Source: Streptomyces sp. AM 2-1-1
GTDB lineage: Bacteria > Actinomycetota > Actinomycetes > Streptomycetales > Streptomycetaceae
Length of the DNA: 64,000 nt
Reading direction: 5' to 3'
Assembly (NCBI RefSeq): GCF_029167645.1
Contig: NZ_CP119147.1
Coordinates: 3,862,501-3,926,500, forward strand
In this document: one piece after another, positions 1-9,781 of the stretch
How the letters are laid out: each line of letters starts with the position of its first letter
How positions within the stretch are numbered: position 1 is the stretch's first letter
Translations under genes and position numbers: made by a program
Notes under the pieces: generated by a model
What the model was told of the DNA's origin: nothing
Seen by the model: only the letters and a program-made list of their open reading frames with translations
Database searches by the model: none

Positions 1-1110
<1,110 letters not shown>

Positions 1111-1181
1111 GTTGCTCGCGTCCACTGTGTTGTTCTGAAATAACAATCCGCTGTGTTTTTCCGGTTGGTTGATTTCATAGT

Positions 1182-1300
1182 GTTTCGGTGGTCATTGCGT
1201 TAGGGAAACGCCCGGTTACATTCCGAACCCGGAAGCTAAGCCTTTCAGCGCCGATGGTACTGCAGGGGGGACCCTGTGGGAGAGTAGGACGCCGCCGAAC
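1182..1300 (+). rRNA. rrf: 5S ribosomal RNA
   Basis: A full-length 5S rRNA, recognisable from GTTTCGGTGGTCATTGCG at the 5' end, the CCGAACCCGGAAG loop and the GGGAGAGTAGGACGCCGCCG 3' block. The terminal strands (GTTTCGGTGG... and ...CGCCGCCGAAC) pair to form helix I. It follows the 23S gene directly, as the last gene of an rrn operon. Ends may be off by one or two bases. Confidence 0.96.
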
Positions 1301-1312
1301 AATTTTTCCGGG

Positions 1313-1342
1313 AGACCCCCGTGCCTTGTGGCACGGGGGTCT
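1313..1342 (+). terminator. rrn operon terminator hairpin
   Basis: A perfect 13-bp stem (AGACCCCCGTGCC, loop TTGT, GGCACGGGGGTCT) begins 12 bases after the 5S gene and is followed by TTC. Its position, perfection and small loop make it the transcription end of the rRNA operon. The acetyltransferase downstream therefore probably has its own promoter. Confidence 0.9.
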
Positions 1343-1452
1343 TCTGCGTTCCAGGGCCGAATCGGCAGCGGGCACCTTCCCCTCCGCGCGGGAATGTCCG
1401 CGCCGGCGGGAATCCCGTTGAGGGCGCCGGCACGCGCGGGCAGCATGAGTCC

Positions 1453-2019
1453 ATGAGAAGTAGTGATGTGGTGCGACGGGTTCGGGCTGCGGAGTGGCAG
1501 TCGGCCAAGGAGCTCCGGCTCGACGCCCTGCGGGATCCGGCGGCGCCGGTCGCCTTCCTGGAGACGTACGAGAGCGCCCTGGAGCAGCCGGACGTCTTCT
1601 GGCAGGAGCGCACCGCCCGCGGGGCGGAGGGCGACGAAGCCGCCCAGTTCGTCGCCGAGGCCGCCGACGGGACGTGGGCGGGCACGGTCACGGTCCTCGT
1701 CGAGCGGCCCGATCGGGCTGCCCGTTTCGGCGGTGCGGTGGATGCCGTGCAGGGGCACCTCGTCGGTGTCTTCGTACGTCCGCAGGCGCGGGGGACCGGG
1801 CTCACCGACGCGCTCTTCCGGACCGCTGTGGAGTGGTCCTGGGCCCTCCACGACCCGTTTCTCACGCGGTTGCGGCTCTTCGTCCACGAGGAGAACCCGC
1901 GGGCCGCCGCGTTCTACCGGAGGTTCGGCTTCGTACCCACGGGCAGCACCGTGCCGGGGCCGGCCGGGCCGGACGGCGCTGCCTCGCTCGAGCTGGAGCA
2001 CGTCCTGGAGCGGGGCTGA
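1453..2019 (+). CDS. GNAT family N-acetyltransferase
   Basis: A 188-residue protein of the Gcn5-related acetyltransferase fold. The central GVFVRPQARGTGLTDALF stretch is the acetyl-CoA pyrophosphate-binding loop (Q/R-x-x-G-x-G/A type). The C-terminal LFVHEENPRAAAFYRRFGF segment is the usual beta5-alpha4 part of GNATs that act on small molecules or protein N-termini. The substrate cannot be read. The ATG at 1453 is chosen because the open frame upstream runs into the rrn terminator; the Shine-Dalgarno sequence is weak. It stands alone between the rRNA operon and the convergent secretion-like operon. Confidence 0.85.
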   Translation: MRSSDVVRRVRAAEWQSAKELRLDALRDPAAPVAFLETYESALEQPDVFWQERTARGAEGDEAAQFVAEAADGTWAGTVTVLVERPDRAARFGGAVDAVQGHLVGVFVRPQARGTGLTDALFRTAVEWSWALHDPFLTRLRLFVHEENPRAAAFYRRFGFVPTGSTVPGPAGPDGAASLELEHVLERG

Positions 2020-2041
2020 TCCGGTCGGCGGCCGTGTGCGT

Positions 2042-3562
2042 TCAGATCACCGGGGGTGTGGTGAGCGGGGTACGCCAGCGAGCGGCCGCCTGTTCGGGAG
2101 ACCGCAGGAGTGCCAGTGTGGCGAGACCCTGGGTCTCTCCGGTCCTCAGCAGCTCGGGGAGACACGGCAGGGGAGCGACGGCGGCGACGTCGTCGAGGAC
2201 GAGCGTGAGTGGTGGGTCGAGCCGACCGTCGGTTGACCGTGCGGCCATGCGGCGGCCGTGCTCGACCACGTGCGAGGCGAGCGCGGTGAGCAGGGGCATC
2301 GCGCCCGGGTGGTGGCGGGGGTCCTCGATGGACTCGCCGACCACATAGAGGGTTCCCCCCTCGGTGGCGAAGGAATCCAGCGCGGCGGCATCGGTTCGGT
2401 TCGGTGCGCACGCCTCGCGGATGTGGACCGTGCCCAGCGCGCCCAGCGCCCGCGCCGTCAGCTCCTGTGCGGCGCGGCGGCGTTCGGGGTGAGCGGTGAG
2501 GGCCGACTCGAGCAGACCGGCGAGACCGGACGCCGCCTTCGGGTGGGTGCGGAGCAGCCGTACGCCGTCCTGGGCGTTGCCGCCCTGTGCCCAGCGGTGC
2601 ACCTGGCGGAACGGCCGTCCGTCCACGGCCGCGGCGTGCAGCCAGCACTGCAGCAGGGTCTGCGCGGTGTCCGCGGTCGCCTCGTCGAGGCGGGCCCGCG
2701 GCCGTACCGGTGCGAGCAGGGCCTCGGCCCGGGCCGCGGCCACCTCGGGCTGTTCACAGCCGGAGACGGGCGACCAGTGCAGCCGGGCCGGGGTGTCGCA
2801 GAGGTGGCCAGGGTCGTAGACGAGGACGGGCCCGAGCTTGCTGCGGGCGTCCTTGGTCGCGGCCCACACCGCGGGGTCGGACGTGACCACCAGGGCCCCG
2901 CCGGAGGCGTTCCGTACGGCCTCGACGGCGGTCTCCCGTCGGGCGTCGGCAGCGGCGTAGAGGAGAGCGGGGGTGGCGTGTGTCCGGGGGGAAGGGAGCA
3001 GCGGGGGCGGTGTGACCGGGTACGGGGGCGCGGGATCCGCCGGGGACGCGGGCGGGGCCGCGTACCCGGGCGCGGTGAAGGCAACGGACGCCGGTGCGGG
3101 GACAGCGGCCGGTGGGGGGTACGGCGCGGGGGCGGGGGGCGTGAGGGCGGCCAGGCGCTCCTCGCGGGCGCGACGGCGTACGGCACGGCCCCGGGTCACG
3201 ACGCCCAGCAGGAACACGGCGAGGACCACCAGGATCAGCAGTTCGCTGATGAGGATGCCCCAGAAGAGGCCGTAGCCGGAGAGCTGGTCCGGTGGGGTGG
3301 CGGGCCAGGCGCCCGGGAGGTCCTGCGGTGCGGCCGCGAGCTCGCGGAGGGCGCCGGGGGTCCGGGGGAGGGACACTCCTCGGGGCCAGGCGCCATGGGC
3401 GAGCAGGCCGCCCAGGCCGGCGGCCGTCCAGGCCAGCACCGTCGCCCCGAGGAGGAAGGCGAGGCCACCGATCAGCAGACCGTCGGGAACACCGCCTCTC
3501 TCCTCGCGCCGGACGGGCGGCCGTCCGAAACCGGGACCGGGTCCCGGAGAGGTCGGCGCCAT
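2042..3562 (-). CDS. TraG/VirD4-like membrane ATPase (last gene of T4SS-like operon)
   Basis: About 506 residues. Two membrane segments lie in the first 130 residues (around GLLIGGLAFLLGATVLAW and LLILVVLAVFLLGVV), then a Pro/Ala-rich linker, then a cytoplasmic domain resembling the conjugative coupling ATPases (TraG/VirD4, TraM recognition type): ALVVTSDPAVW, GPVLVYDP, a helical insert, and a Walker-B-like LTLVLDDVAAVAPLP. No classical GxxGxGKS Walker A is visible; the equivalent position reads NASGGALVVTSD, so nucleotide hydrolysis is uncertain. The start at 3562 lies two bases after the stop of the upstream ATPase gene, so the two are translationally coupled; a GTG at 3592 is an alternative. 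Its place in the operon suggests a partner or coupling protein. Confidence 0.75.
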   Translation of the reverse strand: MAPTSPGPGPGFGRPPVRREERGGVPDGLLIGGLAFLLGATVLAWTAAGLGGLLAHGAWPRGVSLPRTPGALRELAAAPQDLPGAWPATPPDQLSGYGLFWGILISELLILVVLAVFLLGVVTRGRAVRRRAREERLAALTPPAPAPYPPPAAVPAPASVAFTAPGYAAPPASPADPAPPYPVTPPPLLPSPRTHATPALLYAAADARRETAVEAVRNASGGALVVTSDPAVWAATKDARSKLGPVLVYDPGHLCDTPARLHWSPVSGCEQPEVAAARAEALLAPVRPRARLDEATADTAQTLLQCWLHAAAVDGRPFRQVHRWAQGGNAQDGVRLLRTHPKAASGLAGLLESALTAHPERRRAAQELTARALGALGTVHIREACAPNRTDAAALDSFATEGGTLYVVGESIEDPRHHPGAMPLLTALASHVVEHGRRMAARSTDGRLDPPLTLVLDDVAAVAPLPCLPELLRTGETQGLATLALLRSPEQAAARWRTPLTTPPVI

Positions 3563-3563
3563 C

Positions 3564-5000
3564 TCAGGCCACCGTGGACTCGGACGTCTCACCGAGCCGC
3601 TGTTGCCGTTCGATGCGGGCCGCCCGCTGTGCCGTCTCCCGCTCGGCCTCGCGCGCGTACTCGGGCAGCAGGCCGTCCAGGTCGTCGTCGGGGTGGGCTG
3701 AGGACTCCGTCATCGCGCGGTCGGTGAAGACGAGCGGGCGTTCCGCCTCGGTGATCAGGTGTTTGACCACCTGGACGTTGCCGTTGACGTCCCACACCGC
3801 GATGCCCGGGGTCAGTGTCGGGATGATCTCCACGGCCCAGCGCGGGAGTCCGATGACCCGGCCCGTCGCCCGTGCTTCGTCGGCCTTCTGGGCGTAGATC
3901 GTCCGGGTGGAGGCCATCTTGAGGATCGCCGCCGCCTCACGCGCCGCCGCGCCGTCCACGACGTCGCTGAGGTGGTGCACGACGGCGACGAAGGAGAGCC
4001 CGAGCCGGCGGCCGAACTTCAGCAGGCGCTGGAAGAGCTGGGCGACGAAGGGCGAGTTGATGATGTGCCAGGCCTCCTCGACGAGGAAGATGCGTTTCTT
4101 CCGGTCCGGCCTGATCCAGGTGTGCTCCAGCCAGACCCCGACGATCGCCATCAGGATCGGCATGGCGATCGAGTTGCGGTCGATGTGCGAGAGGTCGAAG
4201 ACGATCAGCGGGGAGTCGAGGTCGATGCCGTCGGTCGTCGGCCCGTCGAACATGCCGCGCAGGTCACCGTCGACGAGCCGGTCCAGGACGAGCGCGACGT
4301 CGAGCCCCCAGGCCCGTACGTCGTCCAGGTCGACGTTCATCGCCTCGGCCGACTCGGGCTCGGGGTGGCGCAGTTGCTCGACGATGTCCATCAGGACCGG
4401 CTGGCGGTCGGTGATGGTCAGGTTGACGTAGGCGTGGGCGACCTTCAGGGCGAAGCCGGAACGCTCGTCGAGACCATGGCCCATGGCCACTTCGATGATC
4501 GTGCGGAGCAGGGCGAGCTGGCCGGTGGTCGCGATCGCGGGATCGAGCGGGTTGAGCCGGATGCCACCGTTCAGGGCGGCGGTGGGGTCGAGCCGGACGG
4601 GGGTGATCCCCAGCTCCTCGGCGATGAGGTTCCACTCACCGTGCCCGTCCTCGCCCTGCGCGTCGAGCACCACGACCTGGCGGTCGCGGAAGCGGAGCTG
4701 ACGGAGGACGTACGTCTTCTCCAGCGCAGACTTGCCGTTGCCGGACTCGCCGAGCACCAGCCAGTGCGGCGCCGGCAGCTGCTGCCCGTACAACTGGAAG
4801 GGGTCGTAGATGTACCCCTTGCCGGAGTACACCTCGCGCCCGATGATCACTCCCGAGTCGCCGAGACCGGGCGCCGCGGTGGGCAGGTAGACGGCCTGGG
4901 CCTGGCCCGTGGACGTACGTACGGGGAGGCGGGTCGTCTCCACCTTGCCGAAGAGGAACGCGGTGAAGGCTTCCGACAATGCGGACAGTGGGTCGCGCAT
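3564..5000 (-). CDS. VirB4-like ATPase, C-terminal (motor) half
   Basis: 478 residues of HerA/FtsK-type ATPase corresponding to the motor domain of VirB4/TraC proteins. Walker A is GESGNGKSALEK near residue 85; Walker B is RIFLVEEAWHI near residue 300. After it comes LGLSFVAVVHHLSDV, the sensor strand, typical of VirB4. The membrane-interacting N-terminal VirB4 domain is missing here and is encoded by the preceding gene, so VirB4 is split over two polypeptides. ATG at 5000. The gene lies 175 bases after the N-half gene and just before the TraG-like gene. It probably powers assembly or transport through the membrane complex encoded upstream. Confidence 0.85.
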   Translation of the reverse strand: MRDPLSALSEAFTAFLFGKVETTRLPVRTSTGQAQAVYLPTAAPGLGDSGVIIGREVYSGKGYIYDPFQLYGQQLPAPHWLVLGESGNGKSALEKTYVLRQLRFRDRQVVVLDAQGEDGHGEWNLIAEELGITPVRLDPTAALNGGIRLNPLDPAIATTGQLALLRTIIEVAMGHGLDERSGFALKVAHAYVNLTITDRQPVLMDIVEQLRHPEPESAEAMNVDLDDVRAWGLDVALVLDRLVDGDLRGMFDGPTTDGIDLDSPLIVFDLSHIDRNSIAMPILMAIVGVWLEHTWIRPDRKKRIFLVEEAWHIINSPFVAQLFQRLLKFGRRLGLSFVAVVHHLSDVVDGAAAREAAAILKMASTRTIYAQKADEARATGRVIGLPRWAVEIIPTLTPGIAVWDVNGNVQVVKHLITEAERPLVFTDRAMTESSAHPDDDLDGLLPEYAREAERETAQRAARIERQQRLGETSESTVA

Positions 5001-5175
5001 GAGGTGGCTGCCCTCTCTCTCGACTGCTTCCGGTCGCCCGGAGGTGGGTGGTGCGGAGCGCTTGTCGCGCGGAGCGGTCCGTGGCTTTCCTGGAACGTGG
5101 CGGTGATGTCCGGGTGCTCACCGAGAGCCCCGCGCGGGGTTTCTCCCCCGGCCCGCCCGGCCCGGGGATCCCGCG

Positions 5176-6726
5176 TCAGCGGCGGATCCCGGTCGCGAAC
5201 GGCAGGGTGTTCACGAAGGCGCGGTGATGCTCGCGGTCGCACCACTCCAGCTTCAGGTACGACTTGCCGGCCGAGGCCCGGATCGTCCGCTTGTCCCGCG
5301 CGAGTGCCTCGGGGGAACGCGACGACACGGTGATGTACCCGACGAGGTTCACTCCCGCCGCGCCGCTCGCGAGGTCCTCACCGCGCTGGTCGAGCCTGCC
5401 GTGGGCGGCGATGTCACGCGGGTCGACCGTGCGGTTCATCTTGGCCTGGCGGCTGGCTTCGGCGTCGTCGTTGGTCTTCTCGGTCAGCATCCGCTCGATC
5501 GCGAGCTCGGTGGGTTCGAGATCCATCGTGACGGCGACCGTACGGATGACGTCGGGGGTGTGGACGAGGAGCGGGGCCAGGAAGTTGACGCCCACCGGCG
5601 TCATCGGCCACTCCTTCACCCAGGCCGTGGCATGGCACCACGGTGCGCGCGTGGTGGACTCCCGGGTCTTCGCCTGCAGGTAGGTCGGCTCGACCGCGTC
5701 CAGCTCGGCCGGCCACGCGTTCCGCTTCGTCATCGCCTGGATGTGGTCGATCGGGTGGTCGGGGTCGTACATCGAGTGCACGAGCGAGGCCAGCCGGCTC
5801 TGACCCAGCGGCTGGCGGACCCGGATGTCGGCCTCGGCCAGGCGGGCGCAGATGTCGGTGAGCTCACGGGCCATCACGACGGCCAGCCCGCTGTCGCGGT
5901 CGAGCTTGCGGCCGCCCTGGGGGCGTGCCGCGCGGGCCATCGCGTTGGCCTCGGCACCGAGCTCGCGGCTGTGGTGCATGCAGGCGACGAGGTACGCGCG
6001 GTGCTGTTCGCTGGAGGTGGAGACCATCGACTGCAACTGGTCGTACGAGTCCTGGAGCCAGCGCGGCGCGTGGTGGTCGCCCCGCTGGGCCACGTCCTTG
6101 GCGTGCGCGTCCGGGTCGGCGGGGAGGGTGCGGGCCAGCATCTGGATGCGGGTGACGAAGCCGTCGCCGTTGGCCACGTGCTTGAGCAGCGTCCCGAAGC
6201 GGTCGACCAGGGCCTCCTGGTCCTCGCTGTCGCGCAGCCCCACACCGGGGCCCTCGATCTCGATGGCGGCGGTCACGGTACGGCGGTCGGCGTGCAGGAG
6301 GACAGCCATCTCGTCCGGCCCGAACGGGGCGGAGAGCCAGCTGATCCGTCCGATCCCCGGAGGCGGCCCGACCTCGACCTCCCGGCCGTCGCCCCGTACG
6401 CCGGCCTCCATCACGGAGGACCGGTAGGCGGTGCCGCGGCGCAGAGACCGCTTGAAGCTGCGGTTGATCTCGAACCACTTGTAGAAGGTCCGGTGCTTGT
6501 ACGGGAAGTACACGACGGCCAGGGCCAGCATCGGGAATCCGGTGAGCAGCACGATGCGCAGCGAGAGCACCGGGACGAGGAGACCGCTCATCATCCCGAG
6601 GAACGCGCCGACGATGATGAGGGCGATCTCGCCGGTCTCGCGGTTCTTGCCGACGATCGCGTTCGGCCGGGCGCGGCCGATGAGATACGTGCGGCGGGGC
6701 GCGATCGGGTGGGACTGGATCGTCAC
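5176..6726 (-). CDS. SCO6880-family protein: PrgI-like membrane region plus VirB4 N-terminal domain
   Basis: 516 residues. The N-terminus (TYLIGRARPNAIVGKNRETGE) precedes two hydrophobic segments (GEIALIIVGAFLGMMSGLL and IVLLTGFPMLALAVVYF), the arrangement of PrgI/VirB3-like proteins. The rest resembles the non-catalytic N-terminal domain of VirB4/TraE; no Walker motifs are present. The GTG start at 6726 overlaps the previous stop in GTGA, so translation is coupled to the TrbL-like gene. It most likely forms the VirB3-VirB4N scaffold that recruits the separate motor ATPase encoded next. Confidence 0.8.
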   Translation of the reverse strand: MTIQSHPIAPRRTYLIGRARPNAIVGKNRETGEIALIIVGAFLGMMSGLLVPVLSLRIVLLTGFPMLALAVVYFPYKHRTFYKWFEINRSFKRSLRRGTAYRSSVMEAGVRGDGREVEVGPPPGIGRISWLSAPFGPDEMAVLLHADRRTVTAAIEIEGPGVGLRDSEDQEALVDRFGTLLKHVANGDGFVTRIQMLARTLPADPDAHAKDVAQRGDHHAPRWLQDSYDQLQSMVSTSSEQHRAYLVACMHHSRELGAEANAMARAARPQGGRKLDRDSGLAVVMARELTDICARLAEADIRVRQPLGQSRLASLVHSMYDPDHPIDHIQAMTKRNAWPAELDAVEPTYLQAKTRESTTRAPWCHATAWVKEWPMTPVGVNFLAPLLVHTPDVIRTVAVTMDLEPTELAIERMLTEKTNDDAEASRQAKMNRTVDPRDIAAHGRLDQRGEDLASGAAGVNLVGYITVSSRSPEALARDKRTIRASAGKSYLKLEWCDREHHRAFVNTLPFATGIRR

Positions 6727-8057
6727 CGCCCTCCACCTCCTGTGCTCGGATTACCTGTGCTGCCGGAACCGCCCCGCGGGGAGCGGCTGCTGTGGGGGGT
6801 CCCGGAGGTGGGACCGGAACCGCTGCGGGGTGCGGGGGCGGCCCCTCCGCCCCCGGTGCCCCGGGAGCTGTGGGCCGCGACACCGCCGCTGACCGGGTTG
6901 GCGGGGCGTCCGCCGCCTCCGCCGCCGCTGTTCTGGTCGTTGCGGCCGCTGTGCGTCTTGATGCCCTGGGAGACGAGTGCGGCGGGCGAACTGACCAGGG
7001 CGGCGGCCTGGGAGCCGTCGGTCGCCTGCTTGCGGTTGGTGCGCGCACCCTGAATCTCGTCGCCGAAGCCGGGGACGAAGCGGTAGATCATCGCCGAGGC
7101 GAAGATGGCGAGCAGGATGATGGAGAGGCCGGAGACGACGGCGGAGAGCGCGTCGGGGCCGTCGTCGGCGGAGAGCGCGCCCGCGAGGCCGAGGACGATC
7201 ACGATCACCGGCTTGACCATGATCACCGCGATCATGATGCCCGCCCAGCGGCGTACGTGGCCCCACATGTTCTTGTCGACCAGCCCGGCGTACACCACCA
7301 CGCCCAGCAGCGCACCGACGTAGAGGAGGGCCGCCCGGATGACCAGCTCCAGCCAGAGGATGCCGGCGGCGAGGAGGGAGACGAGGGAGACGACGATCAG
7401 CATGATCGGGCCGCCGCCCATGCCGTCGCCCTTCTCCAGCGCCTCGGCGAACGAGCCGAAGAAGACGTCGGACTGGCCGCCCGTGGCGGACGAGATCACC
7501 TCGGTGACCCCGTCGGTGGCCGAGACGACGACGTACAGGATGAGCGGCGTGAAGGCCGAGGCCAGCACGGTGAGCCAGAGGTACCCGACGGCCTCGGAGA
7601 GCGCGGTGGTGAAGGGGACACCGCGGATGGCCCGCTTGGCCACGGCGAACAGCCAGAGGACGAGGGTCAGGATGGTGGAGGCGGCGAAGACGATCGCGTA
7701 CTGCTTGCGGAAGGACTCGTTGGTGAAGTCGACGGTGGCGGTGCCCTCGACTGCCTTGCTGAGCTGGCCGATGAGGTAGGACGCGGCATCGGCGCAGCCG
7801 TGGGCGAGGGAGGTGAGGGGGTCCAGGGGGTCGTCGGTGGTGTCGGGAGGCGTGGTGCGTGCGCCGGTGTCGCCTTCGCAGTAGTCCTTGGCGGGGCCGA
7901 CAATGAGCTCGCACTTACTGTCCCCACTCGGGGAGGGGGATGGCGTGGGTGAGGGCGATGGTGCTGCGGCAGCACGTGCTGCGAAAGTCAGCAGCGTCCC
8001 TTGAAGAATCGCGAGCGCGATGCCTGCTTTAGCCGCCAGGCGGGAGCTAACGGGCAT
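6723..8057 (-). CDS. TrbL/VirB6-like polytopic membrane protein
   Basis: 444 residues with a signal-like N-terminus (LAAKAGIALAILQGTLLTFA), a Pro/Ser-rich segment, two Cys (CELIVG, DYCEG), then six or more membrane segments between about residues 120 and 340. The cytoplasmic tail is rich in Gly and Ser (GGGGGGRP). The pattern matches the TrbL/VirB6 inner-membrane channel component. The ATG at 8057 is chosen for its strong GGAGGG ribosome site seven bases upstream; it overlaps the end of the previous gene by 11 bases. The stop overlaps the next start. Confidence 0.8.
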   Translation of the reverse strand: MPVSSRLAAKAGIALAILQGTLLTFAARAAAAPSPSPTPSPSPSGDSKCELIVGPAKDYCEGDTGARTTPPDTTDDPLDPLTSLAHGCADAASYLIGQLSKAVEGTATVDFTNESFRKQYAIVFAASTILTLVLWLFAVAKRAIRGVPFTTALSEAVGYLWLTVLASAFTPLILYVVVSATDGVTEVISSATGGQSDVFFGSFAEALEKGDGMGGGPIMLIVVSLVSLLAAGILWLELVIRAALLYVGALLGVVVYAGLVDKNMWGHVRRWAGIMIAVIMVKPVIVIVLGLAGALSADDGPDALSAVVSGLSIILLAIFASAMIYRFVPGFGDEIQGARTNRKQATDGSQAAALVSSPAALVSQGIKTHSGRNDQNSGGGGGGRPANPVSGGVAAHSSRGTGGGGAAPAPRSGSGPTSGTPHSSRSPRGGSGSTGNPSTGGGGR

Positions 8058-8937
8058 AAGTGAACCCTCCGTACTCCTCGACTGCCTTGGCGATTTCATC
8101 GGCGCTCGCGGCGGTGCGATCCGTATTCACCGGCGCGGGGCCGTCTTTCTGAGTGAAGCTGTCGACTTTCCACTCGTCGGCCACCCAGTGAAGTTCGAAC
8201 GTCATGGTGAACCAGTCGTTGCTTACCGGGTTGGTCGAGCTGACCCCTGCGGTGCCGAAGACGCCCGTGCACCACACCTCGACTCTGGCGGAGGAATCCG
8301 CGTAGCTGGTCAGCTTCGTTCCCACCGGCGCGGTTCGTGAGACGTACGTGAGGCCACTGGGCGCATTGCCGCTCTTGTCCAGACCGAGCTTGTTCAAAAA
8401 GCTCTCGTTGTAGGACTGGTCGAACTTGGCCGCCAGCTCCCCGGCGCGCTCGGCGGTGAACACCTGGCTGATGATCTGCGCTCGTCGGTCCGGCTTGAGA
8501 ATGTCGGCGGATACCAGAGCCACCGCATAGTTCGCCGCCGCGCTCTGGGCCCCCTGCTCGTCGTGGGCGAAGCCCGAGGCGATGGTGCCGTTCTTGCCGG
8601 TGACGGGGTCGGTGCCGGTGGGGGCGGTCGGGGCGGTGCCTCGTGTCGTGTCCGAGCCGCCGTCGGCCGAAGTGCCGGAGGTGGTGGGCGCGGCGTCGTC
8701 GCCCTTGTCACCACCGAGGTTCGCGAACGCGATGGCGGCGACGAGCAGCACCACCACGCCGACAGCCATGACCAGCGAGCGGGAGTTGCGGGCGGGCCGC
8801 CGGCCGTGGGGCGCGCCGGGGTTGCCTTCGGGGAGGCGGGTGCGCGTCTGGCGGGTGCCGCCCAGCGTGCTGTACGCGCTGTCGTCCCGGCCGCCGGAGT
8901 CCCTGCTTCCGTAGCCCTGCTCGTCGTCGTAGCTCAT
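8047..8937 (-). CDS. VirB8/TcpC-like membrane-anchored protein with NTF2-like domain
   Basis: 296 residues: about 60 charged N-terminal residues rich in Gly, Asp and Arg, one membrane helix (SLVMAVGVVVLLVAAIAFANL), a Ser/Thr/Asp linker, and a C-terminal alpha+beta domain (SGFAHDEQGAQSAAANYAVAL to VADEWKVDSFTQ). The topology and the AAxNYxxAL...WKV pattern fit the periplasmic-type VirB8/TcpC assembly-factor fold of conjugation systems. ATG at 8937 with a GAGGGG site. The downstream TrbL-like gene overlaps its 3' end. Confidence 0.72.
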   Translation of the reverse strand: MSYDDEQGYGSRDSGGRDDSAYSTLGGTRQTRTRLPEGNPGAPHGRRPARNSRSLVMAVGVVVLLVAAIAFANLGGDKGDDAAPTTSGTSADGGSDTTRGTAPTAPTGTDPVTGKNGTIASGFAHDEQGAQSAAANYAVALVSADILKPDRRAQIISQVFTAERAGELAAKFDQSYNESFLNKLGLDKSGNAPSGLTYVSRTAPVGTKLTSYADSSARVEVWCTGVFGTAGVSSTNPVSNDWFTMTFELHWVADEWKVDSFTQKDGPAPVNTDRTAASADEIAKAVEEYGGFTYAR

Positions 8938-9116
8938 GCCGCGTACGTCCCCTCAGCCGTGTGCGGACTGCCGTCATATGACGGTAGCTCTGCTGGGCGC
9001 CTCGCGGGTGCGGTGCGGTGACTCGACATGGGATGACTCGACCTCAGCCGGGGGCGCGACGGACGGATGGTGGTGGGGAGACGGCGGACGACGGCATCCC
9101 TGGTGCCGACGGGCCG

Positions 9117-9425
9117 TCAGACCGCCATGCCGTACACGATGGTGAAGAGGGTGCCGAGGGAGCCGATGATGAAGACGCCGGTCAGACCCGCGACGATCAG
9201 GCCCTTGCCTTGTTCCGCGCTGAAGGTGTCGCGCAGGGCAGTCGCGCCGATGCGCTGCTTGGCCGCGCCCCAGATCGCGATACCGAGGCAGAGCAGGATG
9301 GCGACCGCCATCACCACCTCGATCATGATGCGCGCCTCGTTGCCCAGCGTTCCGAACGGGCCCCAGTTCGGCGCGATTCCGCCGATGATGGTGGTGATGT
9401 CGCCCTTTTCAGCTGCCAGGATCAT
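9117..9425 (-). CDS. VirB2/TrbC-like small membrane protein, first gene of the T4SS-like operon
   Basis: 102 residues with two hydrophobic helices (around IMIEVVMAVAILLCLGIAIWG and GLIVAGLTGVFIIGSLGTLF) joined by a short basic loop (AAKQRIGATA). No long signal peptide precedes them, unlike classical pilins. Size and topology fit the TrbC/VirB2-like or TcpD-like small subunits found first in such operons. The ATG at 9425 gives the compact protein; longer in-frame starts would add a charged, improbable N-terminus. The 179 bases to the next gene hold two copies of TGACTCGAC spaced 15 bases apart (9019 and 9034). Confidence 0.72.
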   Translation of the reverse strand: MILAAEKGDITTIIGGIAPNWGPFGTLGNEARIMIEVVMAVAILLCLGIAIWGAAKQRIGATALRDTFSAEQGKGLIVAGLTGVFIIGSLGTLFTIVYGMAV

Positions 9426-9781
9426 GTAAGTCACCGCCCCAGTTGGGTACTTCGCCGCCCGCGCCGGCCGGTGCGGGTCATGCCGTCTATCTTCGCTGAT
9501 GAAACCGCCGTCGTACGACGCCTTCACGGGTCTCTTTACCCGGATCTCGCACACATGACCGGAACCACCGCCCTGACCTGCGGTGCGCTCCGGACCGGCG
9601 GCGATACCGCACGATCACTCTGTGTATCACGCTCCGTGACGATGGGCAATGAGGATGGGTGCGGCATTCTGGCGCGATCGCAGCGCTCGTCGGGCCGCCC
9701 GTGTTCGGATGCGCTGTTCGAGAGCGGGTCGTACGCCGTCGCGTTCGCCACGGGGGTGACGCAACGTCATGTCCACCTGGG
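9426..9781 (-). other. 356-bp gene-free region, likely promoter of the T4SS-like operon
   Basis: No coding region is supported here; open frames in both directions have no family resemblance. It separates the XRE regulator gene (ending at 9782) from the first operon gene, both on the minus strand. It presumably holds the operon promoter and untranslated leader. I see no strong hairpin or canonical -10/-35 pair I would defend. Confidence 0.5.

Noticed and set aside
3759..7053. Long plus-strand frames opposite the VirB4-like genes
   Set aside because: They mirror the minus-strand genes, which carry Walker motifs and overlapping starts and stops.
2042..9425. Integrated conjugative element
   Set aside because: No relaxase, integrase, attachment-site repeats or tRNA junction is visible; the operon has normal G+C content and looks like conserved chromosomal content.
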